A DNA stretch of 64,000 nucleotides from Pigmentiphaga sp. (GCA_023228945.1 JALOAI010000016.1:1-64000); one strand, 5' to 3'; counted from the first letter of the stretch, positions 17,325 to 26,689 are shown. Notes: generated from the letters alone by a model not told the origin. A program made the numbers and translations.

Positions 17325-19072
17325 CTGAACCTTCGCAACCTTCCTCCCCGGCCCCGGACTCGCCAAGCGGCGCGCGGCCCCGCCGTAGCGGCGTGCGTAC
17401 GCCCTACCGCCGCCGGCGCAACAACAACCCCGAGGTCGCGGCGGCTACCGACGCCGCTACGGCGGCACCGGCTCCGGCGCAGGCAAGCCCCGAGGCCGCC
17501 CCACCCATGCCCGTGCGTCGCACTCGTCGTCCGCGCCCGGCCCAGGCCGAAGAGGGCTCCGCGACCGAAACTGGCCAAACCGCCGACACGCCCCCGGGTG
17601 GGGATGCGTCGAACGCCGGCGCCGCCAAGCGCGGGCCGCGCCAACGCCGCGAGCCACGCTCCAGCCGCCCACCGCGGCGCGCTCCGGCCGAAGCCGCGGC
17701 TCCCGCTTTCCCCCTGCCCGAGATCACCGAAGAAGACGACAAGCTCGCCTGGAAGGTGATCGAAGGCAGCGTCCCCAGCAAGCAGCGGCTGAGCAAATAC
17801 CTGGGCAGCGACGCCGTCATGCCCAAACTGCACAAAGTGCTCGCCGACGCCGGCATCGGTTCGCGCCGCGAGATGGAAGAGCTCATCATCGCCGGCCGGG
17901 TGTCGGTCAATGGCGAGCCGGCCCACATCGGCCAGCGCGTCTCGGCCACCGATCACGTGCGCGTCAATGGCAAGCTGGTCGAACGGCGCCTGCGCCAACG
18001 TGCGCCGCGCATCGTGATCTATCACAAGCCGGCGGGCGAGATCGTTACCCACGACGACCCGGCCGGCCGCGCCACCGTCTTTTCCCGCCTGCCCAAACTC
18101 AAGTCGGGCAAGTGGCTATCGGTGGGCCGACTCGACCTGAACACCGAGGGCCTGCTGATTTTCACGACTTCCGGCGACCTCGCCAACCGCCTGATGCATC
18201 CGCGCTACGAACTCGAACGCGAGTACGCCGTGCGTGTCATCGGTGAATTGGGTCCCGAACAACGCCAGCAATTGCTGCAGGGCGTGACGCTCGACGACGG
18301 GCAGGCCGCCTTCGGCGCCCTGGACTTCATCGGCGGCGAAGGCAGCAACCGGTGGTATCGGGTCACGCTGCAGGAAGGCCGCAACCGCGAAGTCCGGCGC
18401 CTTTTCGAAGCGGTGGGCGTGATGGTCAGCCGCCTCATCCGCGTGCGCTTCGGCGACATCGTCCTGCCCCGCAATCTGCGCCGCGGTCGCTGGGAAGAGC
18501 TCGACGCCACCCTGGTCAGCGCCATCTTGCTGCAGTATGGCTTGTTGCGCGATACCGACGACGGCGACAAGCGCCGCCACGCCCAACCTCTTTCTCACGA
18601 CAGCGCCCTGCCCCCGGGCTTCGGCACCCTCGAGCAGAACGGCATGAACGGCGCCAAGATCGGGCGTAAAGGCAAGGTCCAGGGCGGCCGCAAGGTCGGC
18701 GTCGGCTCGCCGTCCGATCCCTTCGGGACCGGCCTCAGCTCGGGCCTGCCGCCCGAGTTGCCCGCTACCCATTTGCCCCGCTCGTTGAGCATTACGGGCG
18801 GCTTCGCCAACGGCCATCCGCATGCTCCCAAAGGTGGCGCCAAAGGCGGCCAGGGGGCGGGCAAGCCCAGCGGTCCCCGCCGCGGCAAGGGCGGCGATAC
18901 GGCAGGCCCCCCCCAGGCCGCGGGCAAGGGCCCTGGCCAGGGCAAGAAAGGCCGTCGCCCGGCTGGTGCCGCTCCGCAGCGCCGCGGCGGCCCCAAGGAA
19001 GAACGTCAGCCCCGGGGCGCCCAGGCCCACGAATCCAGGCTCGCCTTCGTCGCGACCCGGGGCCGCGGCTGA
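17321..19072 (+). CDS. rluB: 23S rRNA pseudouridine synthase RluB (U2605 type)
   Basis: 583 residues. A long Arg/Pro/Ala-rich N-terminal extension (about 1-160) precedes the S4 RNA-binding domain (about 167-225) and the RsuA/RluB catalytic domain (about 235-405). The catalytic Asp is Asp272 in GRLDLNTEGLL. A Gly/Lys/Arg-rich tail (about 440-583) follows. The synthase core is normal; both disordered extensions are characteristic of Burkholderiales homologues. The start ATG at 17321 overlaps the scpB stop, the classical scpB-rluB pair. Confidence 0.95.
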   Translation: MTEPSQPSSPAPDSPSGARPRRSGVRTPYRRRRNNNPEVAAATDAATAAPAPAQASPEAAPPMPVRRTRRPRPAQAEEGSATETGQTADTPPGGDASNAGAAKRGPRQRREPRSSRPPRRAPAEAAAPAFPLPEITEEDDKLAWKVIEGSVPSKQRLSKYLGSDAVMPKLHKVLADAGIGSRREMEELIIAGRVSVNGEPAHIGQRVSATDHVRVNGKLVERRLRQRAPRIVIYHKPAGEIVTHDDPAGRATVFSRLPKLKSGKWLSVGRLDLNTEGLLIFTTSGDLANRLMHPRYELEREYAVRVIGELGPEQRQQLLQGVTLDDGQAAFGALDFIGGEGSNRWYRVTLQEGRNREVRRLFEAVGVMVSRLIRVRFGDIVLPRNLRRGRWEELDATLVSAILLQYGLLRDTDDGDKRRHAQPLSHDSALPPGFGTLEQNGMNGAKIGRKGKVQGGRKVGVGSPSDPFGTGLSSGLPPELPATHLPRSLSITGGFANGHPHAPKGGAKGGQGAGKPSGPRRGKGGDTAGPPQAAGKGPGQGKKGRRPAGAAPQRRGGPKEERQPRGAQAHESRLAFVATRGRG

Positions 19073-19195
19073 CTTTCTTCTACCAACAAATTGGCTGGGG
19101 CTTGGAGTCCTGGCCACTAACCATTACAATCGGCGGGTTTTCCGCGCACCGGCGCGGGGCTTTTTCGCAATGCTTCGCAGGTACTGAGCAATCTC

Positions 19196-19546
19196 ATGAA
19201 ACTTGGCATATTGCGGGCCGCACCCGCGCTGGCAGCCTTCGGCGCCTGTACGATCATCAGCACTACGGCCTTTGCTGCAGACGCTCCCATCCAGGGCAAC
19301 ATCGACGCCGCCCGCGAGAAAATCTCCATGTGCATGGGTTGCCATGGCATTCAGGGCTACCGGGCCAGCTACCCCGAGGTGTACCGGGTGCCCAAGATCG
19401 GCGGCCAAAGCGCCGCCTACATCGAGTCGGCCTTGCGCCAGTACGCCACCGGCGCACGCAGCCACCCCACCATGGACGCCATTTCCCGCAGCCTGTCCGA
19501 CCAAGACATCGCCGACTTGGCCGCGTACTACGCCAGCTTCAAATAA
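19196..19546 (+). CDS. Periplasmic single-haem cytochrome c
   Basis: 116 residues with a Sec signal peptide (MKLGIL to AFA, cleavage near residue 27). The haem motif is CMGCH at 46-50; a distal Met ligand is likely in the HPTMDAISRSL segment. Size and fold agree with class I c553-type cytochromes. It is eleven bases upstream of a second cytochrome gene, forming a two-gene operon. It probably shuttles electrons to a terminal oxidase or is a subunit of a periplasmic dehydrogenase chain. The start gives the signal peptide directly. Confidence 0.93.
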   Translation: MKLGILRAAPALAAFGACTIISTTAFAADAPIQGNIDAAREKISMCMGCHGIQGYRASYPEVYRVPKIGGQSAAYIESALRQYATGARSHPTMDAISRSLSDQDIADLAAYYASFK

Positions 19547-19556
19547 CGGGGGCCCC

Positions 19557-19919
19557 ATGAAACGCACGATTCTTGCCCTTGCGGGCACTGTCTTCGCCAT
19601 GGCCGGCCACGTGGCCGCCGCAGCCGATCTGCAGGCCGGTCGCGCCGCCTACGAGCGCCTCAACTGCGCGTCGTGCCACGGCGCCGATGCCAAGACATCC
19701 ATCGATCCGAGCTATCCCGTTCTGGCCGGCCAATACGCCGACTACCTGCGCGTCGCGATGCGCTCCTACCAGCGCGGCCAGGCGGGGGCGCCCGCCAGCT
19801 CCAATGTCCGCACCAACCCCATCATGGGTGCCTTCGCCGTCCAGATGTCCCCCGAAGACATCATCAATATTTCGGCCTGGCTCGAGTCGCTGCCCAGCGA
19901 TCTCAAAACCGTCAAATGA
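19557..19919 (+). CDS. Periplasmic single-haem cytochrome c (second of a pair)
   Basis: 120 residues with a signal peptide cleaved near residue 23. The haem motif CASCH is at 37-41; the axial Met is probably in NPIMGAFAVQM. It resembles cytochrome c4/c5-like single domains. The gene follows the first cytochrome by ten bases and is closed by a strong terminator. Paired small cytochromes of this type are common electron carriers in this group. No oxidase subunit is adjacent. Confidence 0.93.
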   Translation: MKRTILALAGTVFAMAGHVAAAADLQAGRAAYERLNCASCHGADAKTSIDPSYPVLAGQYADYLRVAMRSYQRGQAGAPASSNVRTNPIMGAFAVQMSPEDIINISAWLESLPSDLKTVK

Positions 19920-19959
19920 GCCGCGTGCACGCCTCTTGAGGCGTGCCGCCGTCGCCCAT

Positions 19960-20005
19960 AGCCGATGGGCCGGCTGGATCCTCTCCGGCCGGCCCATCGG
20001 CTTTT
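19960..20005 (+). terminator. Rho-independent terminator of the cytochrome c pair
   Basis: Fifteen-base arms AGCCGATGGGCCGGC and GCCGGCCCATCGGCT pair perfectly around a 13-base loop and run into TTTT. It also lies between convergent genes (cytochrome c and lldD). A second small palindrome (GCACGCCTC/GAGGCGTGC) sits just before it at 19927-19946. Confidence 0.92.
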
Positions 20006-20021
20006 CAGGATGCCGCGCGAC

Positions 20022-21197
20022 TTAGCGGCGCGGGCCGAAGCCGCGGGCTTCGTCAACCAGGATATCGCGATCCACCTGATCGATACGCGTACGCCCGCAA
20101 AAGCCCAAGGTGGTGTGTAGTTCCTTGTGCAAGATCCGCAAGGCGAGCGCAACCCCGGTCTCGCCCATGGCGCCCAGTCCATACAGCATCGCCCGGCCAA
20201 TATAGGTGCCTCTGGCGCCAAGCGCCAAGGCCTTGAGCACATCCTGGCCCGAGCGGATACCGCCATCCATATGCACCTCGATCTGACGCCCCACCGCCTC
20301 GACGATGGCGGGCAGCGCGGTAATGGACGACTGCGCGCCATCGAGCTGGCGGCCGCCATGGTTGGACACCACCAGCGCATCGGCGCCCGACTCCACCGCC
20401 AGGCGAGCATCCTCGACCGCCTGGATGCCCTTGAGAATCAACTTGCCGCCCCACTGCCGCTTGACCCATTCGACATCGCGCCAGTCGAGCCGAGGATCGA
20501 ACTGCTGCGCCGACCAGGCGGATAGCGACCGCATATCATCCACACCTTCCACATGGCCAAAAATATTGCCGAAGTTACGCCGCTTGGTACCCAACATGCG
20601 CAAGCACCAGCCCGGCCGGCTGGCCAGGTCGAGCGCGGTACGCACGCCGAACCGCGGCGGTACCGACAAACCATTGCGGATGTCCTGGTGGCGCTGACCG
20701 GACACCTGCAGGTCGAGCGTGAGCATCAGCGCCGAGCAGCCAGCGTCCTTGGCGCGGCCTATCAGGCGTTCCATGAAGGCGCGGTCGCGCATGAGGTACA
20801 GCTGGAACCAGAACGGATGCCCGTCGGTGCCCGCCGCCACATCCTCGATCGAGCACACGCTCATCGTGGACAGCGTGAACGGCACGCCAACCTCCCGCGC
20901 CGCGCGGGCCGCGGCGATTTCGCCATCGGGGTATTGCATTCCGGTCAGCCCCGTGGGGGCGATGGCGACCGGCATCGCCGCCTCCTGCCCGATCATCAGC
21001 GAGCGGGTGTCGCGCTGCTCGATATCGATCGCCACCCGCTGTTTGAACCACAAGCGCGAAAAATCGTCCTCATTGGCCCGGTAGGTACCGCCCGTCCAGG
21101 ATCCCGTGTCCACGTATTGGTAGAACATACGCGGCACCCGTTTACGCGCCAGGATTTTCAGATCGTCGATAGTCAGCGGTTGCATCAAGAGGCTCAC
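20022..21197 (-). CDS. lldD: FMN-dependent alpha-hydroxy-acid dehydrogenase (L-lactate dehydrogenase type)
   Basis: 391 residues of the FMN-dependent TIM-barrel family. Conserved blocks: VPRMFYQYVDTGSW near the start, the PTGLTGMQ loop, and the active-site His near 280 in SNHGGRQLDG, with the FMN-binding DGGIRSGQDVLKAL after it. It oxidises L-lactate or a similar 2-hydroxy acid to the 2-oxo acid and feeds electrons to quinone. The start codon is GTG at 21197; ATG 21185, four codons later, is equally possible. It is divergent from a Crp/Fnr regulator, a likely control partner. Confidence 0.9.
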   Translation of the reverse strand: MSLLMQPLTIDDLKILARKRVPRMFYQYVDTGSWTGGTYRANEDDFSRLWFKQRVAIDIEQRDTRSLMIGQEAAMPVAIAPTGLTGMQYPDGEIAAARAAREVGVPFTLSTMSVCSIEDVAAGTDGHPFWFQLYLMRDRAFMERLIGRAKDAGCSALMLTLDLQVSGQRHQDIRNGLSVPPRFGVRTALDLASRPGWCLRMLGTKRRNFGNIFGHVEGVDDMRSLSAWSAQQFDPRLDWRDVEWVKRQWGGKLILKGIQAVEDARLAVESGADALVVSNHGGRQLDGAQSSITALPAIVEAVGRQIEVHMDGGIRSGQDVLKALALGARGTYIGRAMLYGLGAMGETGVALALRILHKELHTTLGFCGRTRIDQVDRDILVDEARGFGPRR

Positions 21198-21353
21198 GTG
21201 GTTGAAGAGATCCCTGTGGCGGGGGCAGGCGAGGATGGTAGCGCATCACCCAGCGACGCGAAACCTCGCCGGCCGGGCGCAGGCCCCGACGACTCATGCT
21301 AGGATTGGCGCGCCCCATCGTGCCTCGCGCTTTACGCTCTCGTCGCCCTGGCC

Positions 21354-22064
21354 ATGCCCGCCACACCTCCCGTCCCCACCAGTCGCCAGCTCAACCAACA
21401 GTTTGTCGCCGCCCTCCGGGAAGTCCTGTCTCTGTCAGCATTCGACGCCCGGCATCATTTCGCCGGCCAGCGCGTGCTCAGCGCCGATCTGGTGCCAAGC
21501 GCCCTGCCGCTGGTCGAGAGCGGCGCCCTGCAAGCCGTCACCTGGCTGACCGATGGCGAGCCCCAGGCACTGCCCGTCTCGTACGAACCGGGCGAGCTCG
21601 CGCTCAGCTCGCAGCTCTTCGCCGCCACGCCCGCCAACATCGATCTGGTGTGCGCCACTGATTCCGTCCTGCGCTGGCTGCCGCAAACCGCCATCGAGGC
21701 CGCTCTGCGCGAGCACCCCGACGTCCTCGCCCTGTTGGCCCACTTCCTGGCTCAACGTCTGCGGGAAGTCCAGGTGCGCGAACGCATCTGGCTCGAGCGC
21801 GGCGCCAGCGAACGAATCTGGGCCAGCCTGCTGCAAGCGGCCACTCAGTCGGGCGTGGCTTGCGGATGGGGGGTACGCCTCACGCTGACCCACGACCAAC
21901 TGGCCTCACGCTGCGGCATCAGCCGGCCCAAGCTCTCGCGCGAGCTCAAACGGCTGGAAACCGCCGGTCTGGTGCGTCTGGGACGCGGCTGGCTCGACGT
22001 GCGCGACGTCGCCGCATCTTTGCCGCCGGCGACGGATGTACCGGTTTACCGCCGCCGCGACTGA
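21354..22064 (+). CDS. Crp/Fnr family transcriptional regulator
   Basis: 236 residues. The N-terminal half is a degenerate cyclic-nucleotide-type beta-roll; the C-terminal winged helix (about 165-225) has the recognition helix QLASRCGISRPKLSRELKRL. No cysteine cluster for an Fe-S centre is present, so it is not a true Fnr oxygen sensor. The start is an ATG with no strong ribosome-binding site. It is transcribed away from lldD, suggesting control of lactate use, though nothing in the sequence proves this. Confidence 0.85.
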   Translation: MPATPPVPTSRQLNQQFVAALREVLSLSAFDARHHFAGQRVLSADLVPSALPLVESGALQAVTWLTDGEPQALPVSYEPGELALSSQLFAATPANIDLVCATDSVLRWLPQTAIEAALREHPDVLALLAHFLAQRLREVQVRERIWLERGASERIWASLLQAATQSGVACGWGVRLTLTHDQLASRCGISRPKLSRELKRLETAGLVRLGRGWLDVRDVAASLPPATDVPVYRRRD

Positions 22065-22487
22065 TCAACCCAACTGCTGCCGGATCAACTCCAGATAGCG
22101 GGCGGAGTCCGGCGGTGTTCCGGACCGCTGCGCATCCCATACCACACGCCCCAGCGCCTCCATCAGCCCGTGGGCGGCCTGGTGGGCGTCCGAGCGGCTG
22201 ACGAGAGTCTGGTAGGCCTGGCGAATGCCGGGTGGCTGATCGATCGACAACTGTTCGGCGATCGCCAAATGCATGGACAAATGCAAAAACGGATTGGTGC
22301 GTCCGTCGTTGCCGGTGTAGTCGCGGCTGGCGGCTTCCGGCGACTCGAGATCGGCATGATATTCCGGATGCTCCAGCATCCAGTCAAGAGCCATCGCCTC
22401 GAGCGGCGTCAGCACTTCGTCGTGGCGGTGCTTGCGCCAGGCTTCGGTAAAAAATTGCCGCACCTGATCGCGTGACGGGTTGAACAT
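22065..22487 (-). CDS. DUF1841 family protein
   Basis: 140 residues from ATG 22487; the family begins with the conserved MFNPSRDQVR. Other conserved blocks are LTPLEA, HPEYH, and NPFLHLSMHLAIAEQL, with a His-rich pattern that could bind metal. A TTG eight codons upstream is ignored because family members start at MFNPS. Function unknown. The gene converges on the regulator with adjacent stops (22064/22065) and shares the 22500-22528 region with lysC upstream. Confidence 0.9.
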   Translation of the reverse strand: MFNPSRDQVRQFFTEAWRKHRHDEVLTPLEAMALDWMLEHPEYHADLESPEAASRDYTGNDGRTNPFLHLSMHLAIAEQLSIDQPPGIRQAYQTLVSRSDAHQAAHGLMEALGRVVWDAQRSGTPPDSARYLELIRQQLG

Positions 22488-22499
22488 AATGGAAACCGT

Positions 22500-22528
22500 T
22501 TGTTGAGCCAAGGATAAGCCATTATAAT
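22500..22528 (+). promoter_or_regulatory. Likely lysC promoter
   Basis: TTGTTG at 22500-22505 and TATAAT at 22523-22528 with a 17-base spacer, 132 bases before the lysC ATG. The -10 sequence lies in the symmetric ATTATAAT, so it could also serve the DUF1841 gene on the other strand. Confidence 0.6.
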
Positions 22529-22659
22529 TTAAGGCTTTTACGCGATCCTCCGCCTTTGGCGATGTGGCGTAAAGCGGCGCGCGGCCTTGCGACGCGGCCT
22601 CTTTGAACGCTGAACTCTCCGCTTCAGCATCTTGCCCAAATCTTTGCCCAACCTCTGCT

Positions 22660-23925
22660 ATGGCTCTCTACGTACACAAATACGGCGGCACCTCGATGGG
22701 TTCGGTCGAACGCATCAAAAACGTCGCGCGCCGCGTTGCCAAATGGCACACCGCCGGCCATCAGGTGATAGTGGTGCCGTCGGCGATGTCGGGCGAAACC
22801 AACCGTCTGTTGGGATTGGCTCGCGAAATCTGCGACCAGCCCAGTCCGCGTGAACTCGACATGCTGGCCTCCACGGGCGAGCAGGCCAGCGTGGCGCTGT
22901 TGGCGATCGCCCTGCAAGACCTCGGCATCGACGCTCGCAGCTATACCGGCTGGCAGGTGCCGGTGCGCACCGACAACGCCTATACCAAGGCCCGCATCGA
23001 ATCGATCGAGGACACCCGGGTTCGCCAAGACCTCAACGCCGGAAAAGTCGTCATCATCACCGGCTTCCAGGGCATCGACGCCGACAACAACATCACCACA
23101 CTGGGCCGCGGCGGCTCCGACACCTCGGCCGTAGCCGTAGCCAGCGCCTTCGGCGCCGCCGAATGCCTGATTTACACCGACGTCGACGGCGTCTACACCA
23201 CCGACCCCCGCGTGGTGCCTGAAGCCCGCCGCCTCAATGTCGTGTCCTTCGAAGAAATGCTCGAGATGGCGTCGCTGGGCTCCAAGGTCCTGCAAATCCG
23301 AGCCGTCGAGTTCGCCGGCCGCTACCGCCTGCCCGTGCGCGTGCTCTCATCCCTTACCGACCCGCTCGGCCCGCTTCCCGACGAAATGCGCGCCGGCACC
23401 TTGATCACTTTCGAGGAAGACGAAAAAATGGAAACCCCGACCGTCTCCGGTATCGCATTCAGCCGCGACGAGGCCAAGCTGACGCTGCTGGCGGTACCCG
23501 ACAAACCCGGCATCGCCTCCACCATCCTGGGCCCCATTGCCGACGCCAACATCGACGTCGATGTGATCGTGCAGAACCAGTCGGTGGCCGGCACCACCGA
23601 TTTCTCCTTCACCGTCCAGCGTACCGAGTTCCAGCGCGCCTTCGAGGTTCTGCAGAACGAGGTGGCCCCGGCGATCGGCGCCAAAGAAGTCATCTCCGAC
23701 GACAAAGTCTGCAAAGTCTCGATCGTGGGCATCGGCATGCGCTCGCACGTGGGCATCGCCGCCACCATGTTCCGTACCCTGGCCGACGAAGGCATCAACA
23801 TCCAAATGATCAGCACGAGTGAAATCAAGACCTCGGTGATCATCCAGGACAAATACATGGAGTTGGCCGTGCGTGCGCTGCACAAGGCTTTCGGCCTCGA
23901 TCAGCCGCAGCCCGTCGCCGAGTAA
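22660..23925 (+). CDS. lysC: Aspartate kinase
   Basis: 421 residues, the typical length of the single-function enzyme. The kinase domain opens with HKYGGTSMGS and has GRGGSDTSAVA in the nucleotide-binding region (about 145-160). Two ACT regulatory domains occupy about 265-335 and 345-405. It phosphorylates L-aspartate as the first step to lysine, threonine and methionine; feedback inhibition by lysine/threonine through the ACT domains is the norm. A second in-frame start inside the gene could give the beta subunit, as in other beta-type enzymes (inference). It is followed by a tRNA gene. Confidence 0.97.
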   Translation: MALYVHKYGGTSMGSVERIKNVARRVAKWHTAGHQVIVVPSAMSGETNRLLGLAREICDQPSPRELDMLASTGEQASVALLAIALQDLGIDARSYTGWQVPVRTDNAYTKARIESIEDTRVRQDLNAGKVVIITGFQGIDADNNITTLGRGGSDTSAVAVASAFGAAECLIYTDVDGVYTTDPRVVPEARRLNVVSFEEMLEMASLGSKVLQIRAVEFAGRYRLPVRVLSSLTDPLGPLPDEMRAGTLITFEEDEKMETPTVSGIAFSRDEAKLTLLAVPDKPGIASTILGPIADANIDVDVIVQNQSVAGTTDFSFTVQRTEFQRAFEVLQNEVAPAIGAKEVISDDKVCKVSIVGIGMRSHVGIAATMFRTLADEGINIQMISTSEIKTSVIIQDKYMELAVRALHKAFGLDQPQPVAE

Positions 23926-23959
23926 AGCATTTTTCGCCAGGCGGTGCCCGACGCGCCTA

Positions 23960-23968
23960 TGCTATAAT
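23960..23968 (+). promoter_or_regulatory. Extended -10 promoter element of the tRNA-Ser gene
   Basis: TGCTATAAT, an extended -10 box, lies 20 bases before the mature 5' end of the tRNA. No good -35 is visible, which the TGn extension can compensate for. Confidence 0.7.
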
Positions 23969-23988
23969 TATTGGCTTACGAAGTACCC

Positions 23989-24080
23989 GGAAGCGTGCCC
24001 GAGAGGCCGAAGGGGCTCCCCTGCTAAGGGAGTATGCGGCTAAAACTGCATCGTGGGTTCGAATCCCACCGCTTCCGCCA
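23989..24080 (+). tRNA. tRNA-Ser (anticodon GCT)
   Basis: Ninety-two bases including encoded CCA. The acceptor arms GGAAGCG and CGCTTCC pair; the anticodon stem CTCCC/GGGAG encloses CTGCTAA with anticodon GCT at 24023-24025. A long variable arm and the GGTTCGAATCC T-loop are class II serine features. It reads AGC/AGU codons. A strong terminator follows at 24093. Confidence 0.98.
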
Positions 24081-24092
24081 GATTGACCAATC

Positions 24093-24116
24093 AGCCACCT
24101 TTCGAGGTGGCTTTTT
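24093..24116 (+). terminator. Rho-independent terminator of tRNA-Ser
   Basis: AGCCACCT and AGGTGGCT form an eight-base stem with a UUCG-type tetraloop, followed by TTTTT. It ends transcription 13 bases after the tRNA. Confidence 0.93.
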
Positions 24117-24343
24117 GTTGGGCATTGTGGGGATGAAGGACAAAAAATCCATTAAAAAAACAAGCCCCTAGGCGCACGCCAGCCCGCCAGCGGCCCACAC
24201 TCCCCCAACTAGCCCCACGGTTCATCGCAGGGGTTGTGTAGGTATCGGCGTGGTAACGACAGGCGTCGTTCTCTCGATACCTCCACATGTCCACTTCCAA
24301 CAAGCTCACAGACGCCATCTGCCGCTCTGTCAAGGCGGTCGAC

Positions 24344-26689
24344 CTATCCCGGCATTGCCTGACACCGCATACCCAGGTTGTTCTGGATGACCCGCAGATC
24401 GGCCTCATCGGTCAGGCCGTCGTGGTTGAAGTCGTACCAACTGGATTGGGCCACGCCTTCGTGCAGGTTCAAGCGGCTGAGCTCGGTCCAGTTATCGACG
24501 TCGGTTTGATCGACGACGAGATCGCGATTGCCGTCGCCGGGACAATGCAATGTGTCGTATTGATAGTTGTAGCTGGCCACGGCGTCGCGATGATCCAGCT
24601 CGGCCTTTAGCGTGTTGTAAACCATTTGCTGTTCGCCCGTGAGGCCGGCAAGAGGCACCTCCCCCATCGCCAAGGCCGCGTCACTGCGGTCTATCAGCGG
24701 GTTTGGCGTGGCGTCGTTGATTCGATAGAGTTCGTCGGTTTGGATCTGCTGGTCGGTTTCGGGCACGCTAGTGGGATCCTCAAGGTTGAGCGTGTAGTGC
24801 TTCCGGTCGCGACGCACGAGCTTGTAATCGCCATCGGTCACCGCCTTTTGCGCTACCGGCAGTACATCCACGGCATCATTGGGATCCCGAGCCTGCCGAT
24901 AAGACATCACCTGACCGCAGTTATCAAATCCGGCCACCGGCACATCCGCCAGGATAGAGCCTTCGCCATACCAGACGCCGCCTTGGTCGTCGCACAAGGC
25001 TTTATTGGGAAAGATCACGAAGCAGGTGTCGGCGGCTTCCATCACGCAGGGCTGCGGATGCGTGGTGGTTTGCGGATTGCCAAAATTCGTGCCCATTTCG
25101 GTGAAATTCAGGTCACGAATGGGAGGTTGTTCCGGGTTGGTGAGATAGGGCAACAGAGGCTGGCCGTCGATGGGCCGATCCGCAGGCACTAGGGCGTCGA
25201 CGTCCACGCCCGCGATGTCGGCGAACAGCCGATAGAGGTCGGTGGCGTTGGCCATCTTGCTGAAGTCGAGTTCGCGTCCGGGCTCGCTCACCAGCGGCCC
25301 GGCCACCATGAGAGGCACCCAGACGCCCGTTTGGTAAGGGGAGCCTTTGCCGCGGGTGGGGTCGAAGCGCCCCGGCTGCGTGAATTTCACACTGTTCACC
25401 CAGGTGCCGTTATCACCGGTTATCACGACCATGGTGTTCGTTTTCTCGGGCTCGTAATGCAAGGAACCATCGGCGTTTCGGCTGGCCAGACCCAGCTCTA
25501 CCAGCAAGCGGCCTATCTCGGTGTCGATGGCCTCGATCATGAGATTGGAAATCAGATGATTGTCGATGACGTCGGCGATTTGCGACGGAATGCCATCAGT
25601 GTCGGGCATGGGCATGCACACCAGGGGATCGTTGCGTCCCGGAGTGTCTGCGGCAATCAGCGCGCGCGGCGGCAATTGAAGCGGCGTGTGCATGGCGGAA
25701 TAACCCAGCGACATCATCCAGGGTTGATCGCTGGGTTGCTGGCTGGCCCAGGCAATGGCGCGATCGGTTTCCAGGGTGGTGCGATAGCCACGGGCATCGG
25801 GATGGCTGGCAGTGATTTTGTTGGTGCTGCCATCGGGAAAGCTGGTTACGAACTCACTGGCGTAATAGCCGTTTTGTACGTCAAAATCCAGATAGGCAGG
25901 CGTAGTGGCCTGGCACGATGCATTGGGATCGAAGATGCCGCCCTGCTCCATGCAGATACGGCCCGGGATGGGGGTGGCTTCGCTCCGGCTCATGGGCTCG
26001 CACGTACCTGCGGCGTGATAACAAGCGCCGGCATCCGCTCCATTGCTTGGATCCAGCGTGGTGTTGGGGACATAGCCGCAAACGTAGGTACCTTCTGCTA
26101 CGTTGCTACGGCCGGCACGGGTGTCGATGGGATAGGGGGCGCCATCGAGATAGCCGTTGAAGTAATCCCAGCCGAGCTTCCACATGGTTTGGTGGCCATA
26201 AGGCAAGTTGGCGGCGGTGTCGAGGTCGGAACCCGTGAGGTGCATCTTGCCAATCAAAGCACTGGTATACCCCGCATGCCGCAAGAGTTTGGGGAGGGTG
26301 ACTTCGTAGGGTGAGATCTCGGAATTGGCAAGGTCTGTGGACACCACCGCATTGAGGATGTTGGTGACGGAAGGATAGCGGCCGGTGAAATAGGCTGACC
26401 GGGTGGGCGTGCAGGTAGGCATCGCCCACATGTGTTGAAACTGCACGCCGGCCTGGGCGATGGTATTGAGCACCGGTGTGTTGGGCGGCAACGCGCCGCC
26501 ATAACCATAAGAGGTGAACTGATCGACGGCCAGATCGTCGAGGACGATGAAGAGGATGTTGGGTGACTGCGCCACAGGCGGCTCCGGCGGATCGCTCTCA
26601 CTATCGCTGCCGCAAGCCGTGACGGCGGCGGCAAGGACAAGGGGAGCCGCCAGCCGCAGCCAGCCACAATAGGGAAGAGAAGACTTCAC
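24344..26689 (-). CDS. Lipoprotein sulfatase with C-terminal dockerin-like calcium repeats
   Basis: 781 residues from GTG 26689 (GGAGG five bases upstream; an upstream Met at 26758 gives a poorer start). A lipobox at LAAAVTAC precedes the alkaline-phosphatase-fold sulfatase domain. The formylglycine-type signature is CTPTRSAYFTGR with Cys93, so a formylglycine-generating enzyme is needed. Metal ligands fall in LFIVLDD (Asp51/Asp52) and later TGDNG. The last 70 residues contain two EF-hand/dockerin-type loops (GDGNRDLVVDQTDV and DFNHDGLTDEADL). It is probably a periplasmic or surface-anchored arylsulfatase or choline-sulfatase-like hydrolase; the substrate is unknown. No sulfatase-modifying factor gene lies nearby. 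Confidence 0.9.
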   Translation of the reverse strand: MKSSLPYCGWLRLAAPLVLAAAVTACGSDSESDPPEPPVAQSPNILFIVLDDLAVDQFTSYGYGGALPPNTPVLNTIAQAGVQFQHMWAMPTCTPTRSAYFTGRYPSVTNILNAVVSTDLANSEISPYEVTLPKLLRHAGYTSALIGKMHLTGSDLDTAANLPYGHQTMWKLGWDYFNGYLDGAPYPIDTRAGRSNVAEGTYVCGYVPNTTLDPSNGADAGACYHAAGTCEPMSRSEATPIPGRICMEQGGIFDPNASCQATTPAYLDFDVQNGYYASEFVTSFPDGSTNKITASHPDARGYRTTLETDRAIAWASQQPSDQPWMMSLGYSAMHTPLQLPPRALIAADTPGRNDPLVCMPMPDTDGIPSQIADVIDNHLISNLMIEAIDTEIGRLLVELGLASRNADGSLHYEPEKTNTMVVITGDNGTWVNSVKFTQPGRFDPTRGKGSPYQTGVWVPLMVAGPLVSEPGRELDFSKMANATDLYRLFADIAGVDVDALVPADRPIDGQPLLPYLTNPEQPPIRDLNFTEMGTNFGNPQTTTHPQPCVMEAADTCFVIFPNKALCDDQGGVWYGEGSILADVPVAGFDNCGQVMSYRQARDPNDAVDVLPVAQKAVTDGDYKLVRRDRKHYTLNLEDPTSVPETDQQIQTDELYRINDATPNPLIDRSDAALAMGEVPLAGLTGEQQMVYNTLKAELDHRDAVASYNYQYDTLHCPGDGNRDLVVDQTDVDNWTELSRLNLHEGVAQSSWYDFNHDGLTDEADLRVIQNNLGMRCQAMPG

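Noticed and set aside
24117..24343. Possible small gene after the tRNA
   Set aside because: A minus-strand frame crosses the tRNA terminator and shows no signal or family; the region is probably just spacer.
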